Source: an uncultured Bacteroidales bacterium
GTDB taxonomy: Bacteria; Bacteroidota; Bacteroidia; Bacteroidales; UBA932
DNA: 7,483 bases
Reading direction: 5' to 3'
Assembly (NCBI GenBank): GCA_937901105.1
Contig: CALCHD010000054.1
Coordinates: 1-7,483, forward strand
Position numbers and translations under genes: made by a program. Shown piece after piece: positions 1-5,019 of the stretch; position 1 is the stretch's first letter; each line of letters opens with the position of its first letter. Under the pieces are notes generated by a model. It was given only the letters and a program-made list of their open reading frames with translations, ran no database searches and was not told where the DNA came from.

Positions 1-52
1 AGGTGGGACAGCTCCGCCACCATCCGGGCGATGGGCTCAATCTGACTCACGA
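1..52. other. Window-edge GC-rich sequence, no assignable gene
   Basis: This stretch lies just downstream of the stop codon of the minus-strand carboxylase-like ORF and shares its GC-rich character. One minus-strand frame is open to the edge and reads roughly VLIVSQIEPIARMVAELSH. It could be the start of a following gene or chance, and 52 bases are too few to decide. No terminator hairpin is evident here. Confidence 0.3.
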
Positions 53-826
53 TCAGAACAGGCCGCCCATGCCGCCCATGCCGCCGGGAACCATCTTGCC
101 CATGGTGGATTCACGGGTCTCTTCGCCCTTGCGCAGGCCGAAGAAGTAGACGTGGGATTCCAGGGTGGTAACGTCGTTGTATGCCTCGAAGTGAGTGCAG
201 TAGTCCTCGTAGACCTTGGGATACAGGGCGTGAGAAACGGCCTTCTGCTCCATGGCGAAGTCGGAGAAGCCTTCCATGTCGAACTTCTCGCGCAGCAGCT
301 GCTTGATCTGTTCGAAGTCCACGTCGGGCAGCAGGGTGCCGGGGCGGACGGTGATGGGCTCGATGTCCTTCAGGACAATCTTCTGCAGCTCCTTGGGGAA
401 GCCGCCCTCAGGTTGACCAATCATACCCTTGAAGAAGTCGATGACGGAGTCGGGGTAGGACAGGCCTGCGCCCTCGGTGAGGATGTTGTCCATGGTCAGA
501 CCGTTCTTGGACATGAAGATGGCCAGGTCGCCAACCACCTTGGAGGAGGGGGTGACCTTGATCAGGTTGCCCAGCAGGATGTTGGCCTGACGGTACAGTT
601 CCTTGATCTTGTTGATAAGGGCCATTAGGTACACATAGTAAGGTGTAACAGGGTAGAAGTCTGAAAGTGACAGCTCAAGCTCCTGGATCTTGCACTCAAA
701 CTCATCAATTTCAAAATCTTCTGGGATAATCTCCATGTAGTTCAAGGAATCAATATGTCCGTCTTCACCAATGAAAGGGGCAAGCGACTCCTTTAGGAAT
801 TGTTCAACTTTTTGAATGTTTTTCAT
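53..826 (-). CDS. Chimeric ORF: unknown N-terminus fused to pyruvate carboxylase carboxyltransferase C-terminal part
   Basis: The 257-residue ORF has two unlike halves. Residues about 70-236 match the end of the carboxyltransferase (PYC/OADA) domain of pyruvate carboxylase. The key segments are VTPSSKVVGDLAIFM (91-105), ITVRPG (158-163), ALYPKVYEDY (200-209) and FFGLRKGEE (228-236). In intact enzymes this domain moves a carboxyl group from biotin to pyruvate. Here the TIM-barrel core, the biotin carboxylase and the biotin carrier are all missing, so catalysis is not expected. The protein ends in a GGMGGMGGLF tail. Residues 1-68 match nothing I recognise. Their codons are AT-leaning like the neighbours, whereas from about residue 68 onward third positions are nearly all G or C. 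The join lies near 590-625. The start is only 12 bp after the lipoprotein stop, so the N-terminus looks native and operonic. An assembly chimera is the simplest explanation; a real fusion is possible. Confidence 0.7.
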   Translation of the reverse strand: MKNIQKVEQFLKESLAPFIGEDGHIDSLNYMEIIPEDFEIDEFECKIQELELSLSDFYPVTPYYVYLMALINKIKELYRQANILLGNLIKVTPSSKVVGDLAIFMSKNGLTMDNILTEGAGLSYPDSVIDFFKGMIGQPEGGFPKELQKIVLKDIEPITVRPGTLLPDVDFEQIKQLLREKFDMEGFSDFAMEQKAVSHALYPKVYEDYCTHFEAYNDVTTLESHVYFFGLRKGEETRESTMGKMVPGGMGGMGGLF

Positions 827-838
827 AGTGTATGTGCA

Positions 839-1267
839 TTATTTCTCTTTTACAATCTCGTAGTGTTCCGGACTCATGGCACCGGGCAGGTTGGAAAGGT
901 GGCTAACAAGGCGCAGCCTCTCCGGCGATACTGTCATGAAATAAATGGTATCATCACCAGGAGGAGGGAGAAGCCTCAAATACTCCACCGAATCTGTGCT
1001 TACCCTCACAACCTTGCCACTGAGGTCAAAGACAGAATTAACTCCGTCACCCTCACCATCTATATAAGTAATCTTAAGCTTGTATGTCCCTTGCGGCTCC
1101 AGTTTGAGATTATACTCTATGCCGGAACAGTCCGCCGCAGGAAGTACACCTTTCCATGTTCCGTTCATCTCCACCGTTGCAGGGCCATCACCTTTTTTCT
1201 TTGATCCGCCATTGCCGCAAGAGGCCACAAAAGCGGCAAGTATCATAATAATTGCTATCTTTTTCAT
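839..1267 (-). CDS. NlpE-like outer-membrane lipoprotein
   Basis: This 142-residue protein starts with a lipoprotein signal (MKKIAIIMILAAFVASC) with lipobox VASC. Cys17 would be the lipidated residue, followed by a Gly/Ser/Lys-rich linker to about residue 32. The rest matches the N-terminal domain of NlpE (copper resistance/Cpx-signalling lipoprotein): NGTWKGVLPAADCSGIEYNL (35-54), then GTYKL (60-64), a DLSGKV strand (81-86), IYFMTVSPERLRLV (108-121) and a short C-terminal strand. The family hallmark is usually LPCADC; here the first Cys is Ala44 and only Cys47 remains. Only the N-terminal NlpE domain is present, as in many Bacteroidota homologues. It is divergent from the glycosyltransferase and probably co-transcribed with the ORF that starts 12 bp after its stop. 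The physiological role in this phylum is unknown, and copper handling should not be assumed. Confidence 0.8.
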   Translation of the reverse strand: MKKIAIIMILAAFVASCGNGGSKKKGDGPATVEMNGTWKGVLPAADCSGIEYNLKLEPQGTYKLKITYIDGEGDGVNSVFDLSGKVVRVSTDSVEYLRLLPPPGDDTIYFMTVSPERLRLVSHLSNLPGAMSPEHYEIVKEK

Positions 1268-1301
1268 ATCTTATCTATTTTGCTTGTGAAGTTAACAATA
1301 G

Positions 1302-1333
1302 TTTGGAACAACAACAACTATTAAGTAAATTTG
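1302..1333 (+). promoter_or_regulatory. Bacteroidota-type promoter for the glycosyltransferase
   Basis: A -33 element TTTG (1302-1305) and a -7 element TAAATTTG (1326-1333, fitting TAnnTTTG) are separated by 20 bp, which matches the consensus of the primary sigma factor in Bacteroidota. Transcription would begin near 1337, giving a leader of about 13 nt before the ATG at 1351. No convincing counterpart was found on the minus strand for the lipoprotein gene. Confidence 0.75.
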
Positions 1334-1350
1334 CTAGAGAAATTTAGCGT

Positions 1351-2379
1351 ATGATACCTGTAGAACCAATTTTTTCAGTAATTGTACCTGTATTCAACAG
1401 GCCCCAGGAGGTTGACGAGCTTCTTCAGAGCTTGTGTGCGCAGACAATGAAGGCGTTTGAAACAATAATAGTTGAAGACGGATCTTCTGTAAGGTGCGAT
1501 GAAATCTGCAAAAAGTATCCACAGCTGCATATACAATATTATTACAAGGAGAATGGAGGTCCGGCACTGGCCAGAAACTACGGAGCAGAAAAGGCGTCTG
1601 CCGAGTGGATTGTCTTCTTTGATTCAGACTGCATTATCCCTCCACTCTACTTTGACAATGCCGCCCGTGAACTGAATAAAGGGGACTTTTCATTATTTGG
1701 CGGTCCCGACAGGTCACACCCTTCATTCACCACACTTCAGAAAGCCATTGACTACTCCATGACATCAATGATAACAACAGGGGGAATCCGTGGCAACAAA
1801 AAGAGTGCAGACAAATTCTACCCACGCACATTCAACATGGGTATCCGCAGGGATGTATTCAATAAGATAGGGGGATTCTCAAATTTGCGGTTTGGAGAGG
1901 ATGTGGATTTCAGCTATAAGGTTAAAGAAGGTGGTTATGAAAGCAGGCTCCTTACAGAAGAGTGGGTATACCATAAAAGGAGGAATACAATCAGAACTTT
2001 CTTCAAGCAGGTGTTCAATTCAGGAATTGCAAGAATCCACCTTACCAAAAGGCATCCGGGCACGCTTAAGCTTGTTCATCTTCTTCCGTCTGCATTCACA
2101 GTTGGAACAGCTTTACTTATTGCTGCCGCTATTACAGCAGGAGTGCTGATGGGGTGGAAAGCGGCATTCATATGCCTGTCACCCTTACTGCTGTTATTTG
2201 CAGTAATACTCCTGGACTCTACAATGAGGAAAGGTTCGCTTAAAACAGGCCTTTATTCTATATGCACATCATTTGTACAGCTTACAGGCTACGGAAGCGG
2301 ACTATTGGCCGGATGGTGGAACATTTGCGTGCTGGGAAAAGTGAATTATGCGGCTTTTATGAAAAATTTCTATAAATAA
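1351..2379 (+). CDS. Family 2 glycosyltransferase with C-terminal membrane helices
   Basis: This 342-residue protein has a GT-A fold glycosyltransferase domain typical of CAZy GT2. It shows the nucleotide-binding strand FSVIVPVFNRP (8-18), VEDGSS (41-46), NGGPALARNYG (68-78), a metal-binding DSD motif (91-93), the acceptor-side loop FNMGIRRDVF (161-170) and the GEDVDFSYKV block (182-191) that usually carries the catalytic acid. About three hydrophobic segments follow (roughly 246-268, 271-289 and 303-325), which would anchor it in the inner membrane with the catalytic domain in the cytoplasm. It probably transfers a sugar from a nucleotide donor to a lipid or polysaccharide precursor; donor and acceptor cannot be read from the sequence. 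It stands alone here, not inside a polysaccharide cluster. The ATG start lies just downstream of a good promoter. Confidence 0.88.
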   Translation: MIPVEPIFSVIVPVFNRPQEVDELLQSLCAQTMKAFETIIVEDGSSVRCDEICKKYPQLHIQYYYKENGGPALARNYGAEKASAEWIVFFDSDCIIPPLYFDNAARELNKGDFSLFGGPDRSHPSFTTLQKAIDYSMTSMITTGGIRGNKKSADKFYPRTFNMGIRRDVFNKIGGFSNLRFGEDVDFSYKVKEGGYESRLLTEEWVYHKRRNTIRTFFKQVFNSGIARIHLTKRHPGTLKLVHLLPSAFTVGTALLIAAAITAGVLMGWKAAFICLSPLLLLFAVILLDSTMRKGSLKTGLYSICTSFVQLTGYGSGLLAGWWNICVLGKVNYAAFMKNFYK

Positions 2380-2411
2380 TCATACTTTTTAATAATTATT
2401 TGTTTAGAATA

Positions 2412-2442
2412 TTTATAATTTAGAAAATAATATCTATATTTG
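2412..2442 (+). promoter_or_regulatory. Promoter for superoxide reductase
   Basis: The -7 box TATATTTG (2435-2442) fits TAnnTTTG exactly. The best -33 candidate is TTTA (2412-2415), one mismatch from TTTG with a 19-bp spacer, in a very AT-rich stretch. Transcription would start near 2446, leaving a leader of about 80 nt. This is much longer than the leaders inferred for the other genes in this window and leaves room for regulation. Confidence 0.6.
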
Positions 2443-2471
2443 CATCAGAAAAGGGAATGAAACAACAACAA

Positions 2472-2486
2472 AAGGTTCTGAACCTT
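2472..2486. promoter_or_regulatory. Perfect 15-bp palindrome in the superoxide reductase leader
   Basis: AAGGTTC-T-GAACCTT is an exact inverted repeat with 7-bp arms around one central T. It sits about 30 bp downstream of the predicted transcription start and 40 bp upstream of the start codon of the superoxide reductase. As DNA it has the symmetry expected of a homodimeric repressor operator. As RNA it could form only a 6-bp stem with a 3-nt loop and no U-tract, so a terminator is unlikely. The regulator is not identifiable from the sequence. Confidence 0.5.
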
Positions 2487-2526
2487 GTTAGATAAAAGGA
2501 TTATAAACATAAAAACATTTAAAGAT

Positions 2527-2901
2527 ATGGCTACAAAATTCTACAGATGCAATCATTGCGGTAATGTAATTGAGAAACACGTTGATTCTAAAGTTCCAGT
2601 AGTTTGCTGCGGCGAGAAAATGCAGGAGCTAGTTGCAAACACAGTTGATGCAAGCACAGAGAAACACGTTCCAGTAGTAACCAAAGTTGACGACTGCACA
2701 ATTAAAGTTCAGGTAGGCAGTGTAGAGCACCCGATGCTTCCGGAGCACCACATCTCATTCATCTATGTAGAGACAGAGAACGGCGGAATGAAGATCAACC
2801 TTAAAGATAAACCGGAGGCAACATTCTGCACATGTTCAGACAAGCCGGTTGCTGTTTACGAGTACTGCAACTTGCACGGCTTGTGGAAAACAGAACTATA
2901 A
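2527..2901 (+). CDS. dfx: Superoxide reductase (desulfoferrodoxin, class I / 2Fe-SOR)
   Basis: This 124-residue iron protein reduces superoxide to hydrogen peroxide in the cytoplasm of anaerobes without releasing oxygen. Its electrons usually come from rubredoxin. The N-terminal desulforedoxin domain has the four Fe-binding cysteines of centre I: Cys8, Cys11, Cys27 and Cys28. The catalytic domain has all centre II ligands: His47 in EKHVPVV, His68 and His74 in EHPMLPEHH, and Cys114 and His117 in CNLHGLW. The active-site Glu45 and Lys46 are also present, so the enzyme should be active. ATG at 2527 was chosen because the product then begins MATKFYRCNHC, as the family does. An upstream in-frame TTG at 2485 would add 14 unrelated residues and overlaps the leader palindrome. 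The gene is apparently monocistronic, with its own promoter and terminator. No rubredoxin or peroxidase gene is adjacent. Confidence 0.95.
   Translation: MATKFYRCNHCGNVIEKHVDSKVPVVCCGEKMQELVANTVDASTEKHVPVVTKVDDCTIKVQVGSVEHPMLPEHHISFIYVETENGGMKINLKDKPEATFCTCSDKPVAVYEYCNLHGLWKTEL
2572..2678 (+). repeat. Split 20-nt direct repeat inside the superoxide reductase gene
   Basis: The 20 bases at 2659-2678 recur at 2572-2603, where the same 20 bases are divided by a 12-bp insertion (GATTCTAAAGTT) after base 12. Both copies are in the same reading frame. They encode EKHV-PVV at residues 45-51 (the canonical active-site segment) and EKHV-DSKV-PVV at residues 16-26 in the desulforedoxin domain. The match was seen by eye and may reflect local duplication or chance. 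Confidence 0.6.
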
Positions 2902-2935
2902 AGAGCAAAAGATATATAGTTAAGTTTAATAATAG

Positions 2936-2962
2936 AGAAAGGCTCCATGAGGAGCCTTTCTT
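2936..2962 (+). terminator. Hairpin terminator after superoxide reductase
   Basis: AGAAAGGCTCC (2936-2946) pairs with GGAGCCTTTCT (2951-2961) across a 4-nt ATGA loop, giving an 11-bp stem with a GC core. The downstream U-tract is short and interrupted. The hairpin lies 35 bp after the stop codon, in a convergent intergenic region. Confidence 0.7.
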
Positions 2963-2973
2963 ATGTTCTTTCC

Positions 2974-3002
2974 AAAACAAAAAGGGTGGCAGATGCCACC
3001 CT
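2974..3002 (-). terminator. Rho-independent terminator for inorganic pyrophosphatase
   Basis: Read on the minus strand, AGGGTGGC-ATCT-GCCACCCT forms an 8-bp GC-rich stem with a 4-nt loop. It is followed directly by TTTTTGTTTT (2974-2983), a classic U-tract. The hairpin begins about 10 bp after the pyrophosphatase stop codon. Confidence 0.85.
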
Positions 3003-3011
3003 GAATATGAT

Positions 3012-3629
3012 TTATTTCTCAATCAAATCTGTATAGTCCTCTGTTGAACGGATAATTACATCCTTTGCAACCTCAGGGCCGTAGATTGAGATAAAGTTCA
3101 TACGGCTTGTGTGCTCACCTGGAATATCCTTGTATGTGCTGAAGTAGTGGATCAGACGGCGGATAATGTCCATAGGAACCTGGTCAATGTCAGTCATGTG
3201 TCCGTAAACAGCATCACTCTTAAGTACAGCAATGATCTTGTCATCTGCCTGGTTGTGGTCCAAAAGCCTCAAGCCTCCAATAGGTCTGGCATTAACGATA
3301 ATATCTCCGTGAGTTACATCTTTCTCTGTAAGAATACAGATATCAAGAGGGTCACCGTCACCGTCTACATCTGTTCTCACCAAAGCCTTGTTTGTAAGTT
3401 CTGCCATCTTTGGTCCGCAATAGGTTCTTGGAAGGAAGCCATAAAGAGAAGGAACAATGTTGGAGAATTTTTGAGGCCTGTCCAAAGACAAGTATCCGGA
3501 CTCTTTATCTACCTCATATTTAACTGTGTCAGTAGGTACAATTTCAATGAATGCTCTTACTTCATCAGGGAAGTTCTCGCCCTGCTTGATTCCATGCCAT
3601 GGATGGGCTTTATGAGTCAAATTTTTCAT
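3012..3629 (-). CDS. ppa: Inorganic pyrophosphatase, family I (soluble)
   Basis: This 205-residue cytosolic enzyme hydrolyses pyrophosphate to two phosphates, pulling biosynthetic reactions forward. The family signature DGDPLDI is at residues 91-97, with the metal-binding Asp91, Asp93 and Asp96. Other recognisable blocks are FIEIVPTDTVKYEVDKESG (27-45), which carries the conserved Lys and Glu residues, LYGFLPRTY (62-70), which replaces the NYGYI block of the E. coli enzyme, and the DD-K of QADDKIIAV (128-136). HYFSTYKDI (161-169) carries the phosphate-contacting Tyr and Lys. The ATG at 3629 gives MKNLTHKAHPWHG. The in-frame extension to 3659 was rejected because it would overlap the promoter. 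The gene is transcribed alone from a well-formed promoter shared back to back with the transporter gene, and ends at a strong terminator. Confidence 0.95.
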   Translation of the reverse strand: MKNLTHKAHPWHGIKQGENFPDEVRAFIEIVPTDTVKYEVDKESGYLSLDRPQKFSNIVPSLYGFLPRTYCGPKMAELTNKALVRTDVDGDGDPLDICILTEKDVTHGDIIVNARPIGGLRLLDHNQADDKIIAVLKSDAVYGHMTDIDQVPMDIIRRLIHYFSTYKDIPGEHTSRMNFISIYGPEVAKDVIIRSTEDYTDLIEK

Positions 3630-3647
3630 ATCAGGTATAATTTTGAA

Positions 3648-3680
3648 CAAATTTAACAATTATTGCTGTTTTTTAACAAA
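3648..3680 (-). promoter_or_regulatory. Promoter for inorganic pyrophosphatase
   Basis: On the minus strand, TTTG (3680-3677) and TAAATTTG (3655-3648) are separated by 21 bp, a full match to the Bacteroidota consensus. The predicted start near 3644 gives a leader of about 15 nt. This promoter overlaps the divergent promoter of the transporter gene, so the two may interfere or be co-regulated. Confidence 0.75.
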
Positions 3681-3699
3681 ACAATTTTACATATTTTTG
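3669..3699 (+). promoter_or_regulatory. Promoter for the FNT-like transporter
   Basis: The -7 box TATTTTTG (3692-3699) fits TAnnTTTG. The -33 candidate is TTTT (3669-3672), one mismatch with a 19-bp spacer. Only 5 nt separate the box from the ATG at 3705, which implies a leader of zero to a few bases. Confidence 0.5.
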
Positions 3700-3704
3700 C
3701 CTAC

Positions 3705-4304
3705 ATGAAAAGATTTACATTAATGGCCATTTTCGCAGGTCTGCTAATTGGTATTGGCGGCACTGTTTATTTGAGAGTTGGAGGCCCTGTTGGAGCAACT
3801 ATGTTTGCTTTCGGCCTTTTGAGTGTTGTAATGTGTGGAGCACAGCTTTATACCGGAAAGTCCGGTTTCCTGCCATATAAGGAGTGGCCAAAACTCATTC
3901 TTATGATTCTTTTGAATGCTGTAGGATGCCTAATAGCAGCATTTATGGCAAGATATGTATCAAATGACACTGTTGCCGCCAATCTTGCCGGCATATTGAA
4001 TGCAAGAAGTGGCGCCAGCTGGCACTCTTTGCTGGTTACTTCTGCCGGAACAGGAATGATTATGACACTTGCAGTATATGGGGCAAGAAAGAAACATTAC
4101 CTTCCTTTGCTGTTCGGTGTTCCGGTTTTCATTCTTTGCGGACTTCCCCACTGCGTTGCAGATGCATACTATTACGCATTGGCCGCTATCCAGGGAAATT
4201 GGGAATGGTGGATCCTTCCTGCATGGGCTTGGGCAATCCTAGGCAACTATATTGGCTGCAACCTGCCCCGATGGTTTATGGGAGAATTGTTTGAGGCTAA
4301 TTAG
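3705..4304 (+). CDS. Formate/nitrite transporter (FNT) family membrane protein
   Basis: This is a 199-residue, very hydrophobic protein with about six helices (roughly 4-26, 27-50, 62-84, 106-127, 131-160 and 168-192). Order and motifs follow the FocA/NirC family of pentameric small-anion channels. The first half has GGPVGATMFAFGLL and then CGAQLYTGKSG (44-54), matching the broken-helix Omega loop (GxELFTGN in relatives). GLPHCVADAYYY (146-157) matches the block with the central pore histidine (His149), and LGNYIGC (179-185) matches the final helix motif. It is shorter than the usual 250-290 residues because the N-terminal amphipathic helix is absent. The second broken helix reads SAGTGMIMTLAVY instead of the usual CNWLVCLAVW form, so the substrate (formate, nitrite, acetate, hydrosulfide or other) is uncertain. 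The start at 3705 is preferred; an alternative ATG lies at 3723. Confidence 0.8.
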   Translation: MKRFTLMAIFAGLLIGIGGTVYLRVGGPVGATMFAFGLLSVVMCGAQLYTGKSGFLPYKEWPKLILMILLNAVGCLIAAFMARYVSNDTVAANLAGILNARSGASWHSLLVTSAGTGMIMTLAVYGARKKHYLPLLFGVPVFILCGLPHCVADAYYYALAAIQGNWEWWILPAWAWAILGNYIGCNLPRWFMGELFEAN

Positions 4305-4323
4305 CACAATGGTAATTTTTAAT

Positions 4324-4365
4324 AATAAGTGACCTTTTTGACTCGTCAAAAAGGTCACTTATTTT
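4324..4365. terminator. Bidirectional terminator between transporter and nitroreductase genes
   Basis: An uninterrupted inverted repeat pairs 4324-4341 with 4346-4363 (18 bp, core AAGTGACCTTTTTGA) around a 4-nt CTCG centre. It lies between two converging genes, about 20 bp from each stop codon. T-rich sequence follows on the plus side (TTATTTTA) and ATTATTAAAAATT on the minus side, so it can serve both. Confidence 0.85.
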
Positions 4366-4381
4366 ATCGGGAAGAAGAATA

Positions 4382-5008
4382 TTATTCCACATATTTTACT
4401 TTGGTGATATCTCTTGGTTTTGCCTCCGGAGATTCATCCGCGTAGCCAAGGCCAATACAGATTACCGGCTTTAAGCCTTCACTGAAGGAAAGCATTTCAA
4501 GAGCTGCAGGAGAATTCATAAGGTATCTTATTGGACTTCCAAGACATACAGAGCCAACACCTAGTGACCATGCAGAAAGCATTATGTTCTCCGAAAGGAG
4601 ACCACAATCTATAGCTGAAAAATCGTAGCTCTGGTCTGCTGCAACAAATACAAGGGTAGGGGCACCCCTGAAACAACCCTCAACATTTTCAGGTTTTGTA
4701 TCTGGATTGGAAGATACCAAAGCGGCTTTAAACTTTGAAATAACCTCCGGCTTGTCAAGCACCTTAACTTCCCAAGACTGTCTGTTCATGCCGTTAGGGG
4801 CATTGATGCCGCAATTAAGGATAACATCCATAGTCTCTCTCTTTACAGGCTCCGGCTTGTATTTGCGGATACTCCTGCGAGACATGATATTTTCAATTAC
4901 AGGATTCATAGCATTCTCTTTTTTATCATTTGATTTCTCTTCTGCAGGTGCGCATGAGAACATTGCCCCTGCAATAAATGCTGCCAAAATTAATTTAACT
5001 GCCTTCAT
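4382..5008 (-). CDS. Nitroreductase-family lipoprotein
   Basis: This 208-residue protein has an FMN-dependent nitroreductase domain (about 34-208) behind a lipoprotein signal. Residues 1-19 (MKAVKLILAAFIAGAMFSC) end at a probable lipidated Cys19, followed by APAEEKSNDKKE, an acidic and charged linker. Domain motifs are SRRSIRKYK (43-51, FMN phosphate contact), NAPNGMNRQSWE (69-80), a central AIDCGLLSENIMLSAWSLGVGSVCLG region (132-157) and PVICIGLGYADESPEAKPR (181-199). The family uses NAD(P)H to reduce nitro compounds, quinones or flavins, mostly in the cytoplasm. An exported version would need another electron source. Met34 just before the domain could be an internal start giving a cytoplasmic form. 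The gene begins 11 bp after the preceding stop, so it is the last gene of a three-gene unit. The substrate is unknown. Confidence 0.85.
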   Translation of the reverse strand: MKAVKLILAAFIAGAMFSCAPAEEKSNDKKENAMNPVIENIMSRRSIRKYKPEPVKRETMDVILNCGINAPNGMNRQSWEVKVLDKPEVISKFKAALVSSNPDTKPENVEGCFRGAPTLVFVAADQSYDFSAIDCGLLSENIMLSAWSLGVGSVCLGSPIRYLMNSPAALEMLSFSEGLKPVICIGLGYADESPEAKPRDITKVKYVE

Positions 5009-5019
5009 ATTATTTAATT

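Noticed and set aside
1..52. Open minus-strand frame reading VLIVSQIEPIARMVAELSH
   Set aside because: It is too short, at the window edge, and without a start or recognisable motif. It could be the beginning of another gene but cannot be supported.
152..628. 158-residue plus-strand ORF over the carboxylase fragment
   Set aside because: It is antisense to a region with clear pyruvate carboxylase similarity. Its Val/Leu/Gly-rich sequence is a product of the GC-rich complementary strand.
1268..1350. Minus-strand promoter for the NlpE-like lipoprotein
   Set aside because: A promoter must exist near here, but I found no TAnnTTTG box with acceptable match and spacing on the minus strand, so none is called.
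1892..2149. 85-residue ORF inside the glycosyltransferase gene in another frame
   Set aside because: It overlaps the conserved GEDVDF region and membrane part of a well-supported gene and shows no domain of its own.
2485..2526. TTG start at 2485 for superoxide reductase
   Set aside because: The extra 14 residues are not part of the family. The ATG at 2527 yields the canonical N-terminus, and the TTG overlaps the palindrome.
3111..3656. 181-residue plus-strand ORF over the pyrophosphatase gene
   Set aside because: The minus strand encodes a complete pyrophosphatase with the DGDPLDI signature. The antisense product has no recognisable features and lies under a confirmed gene.
3663..3704. Upstream ATG at 3663 for the FNT-like gene
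   Set aside because: It would lie upstream of the -7 box and place the promoter inside the coding region. The added residues do not resemble an FNT N-terminus.
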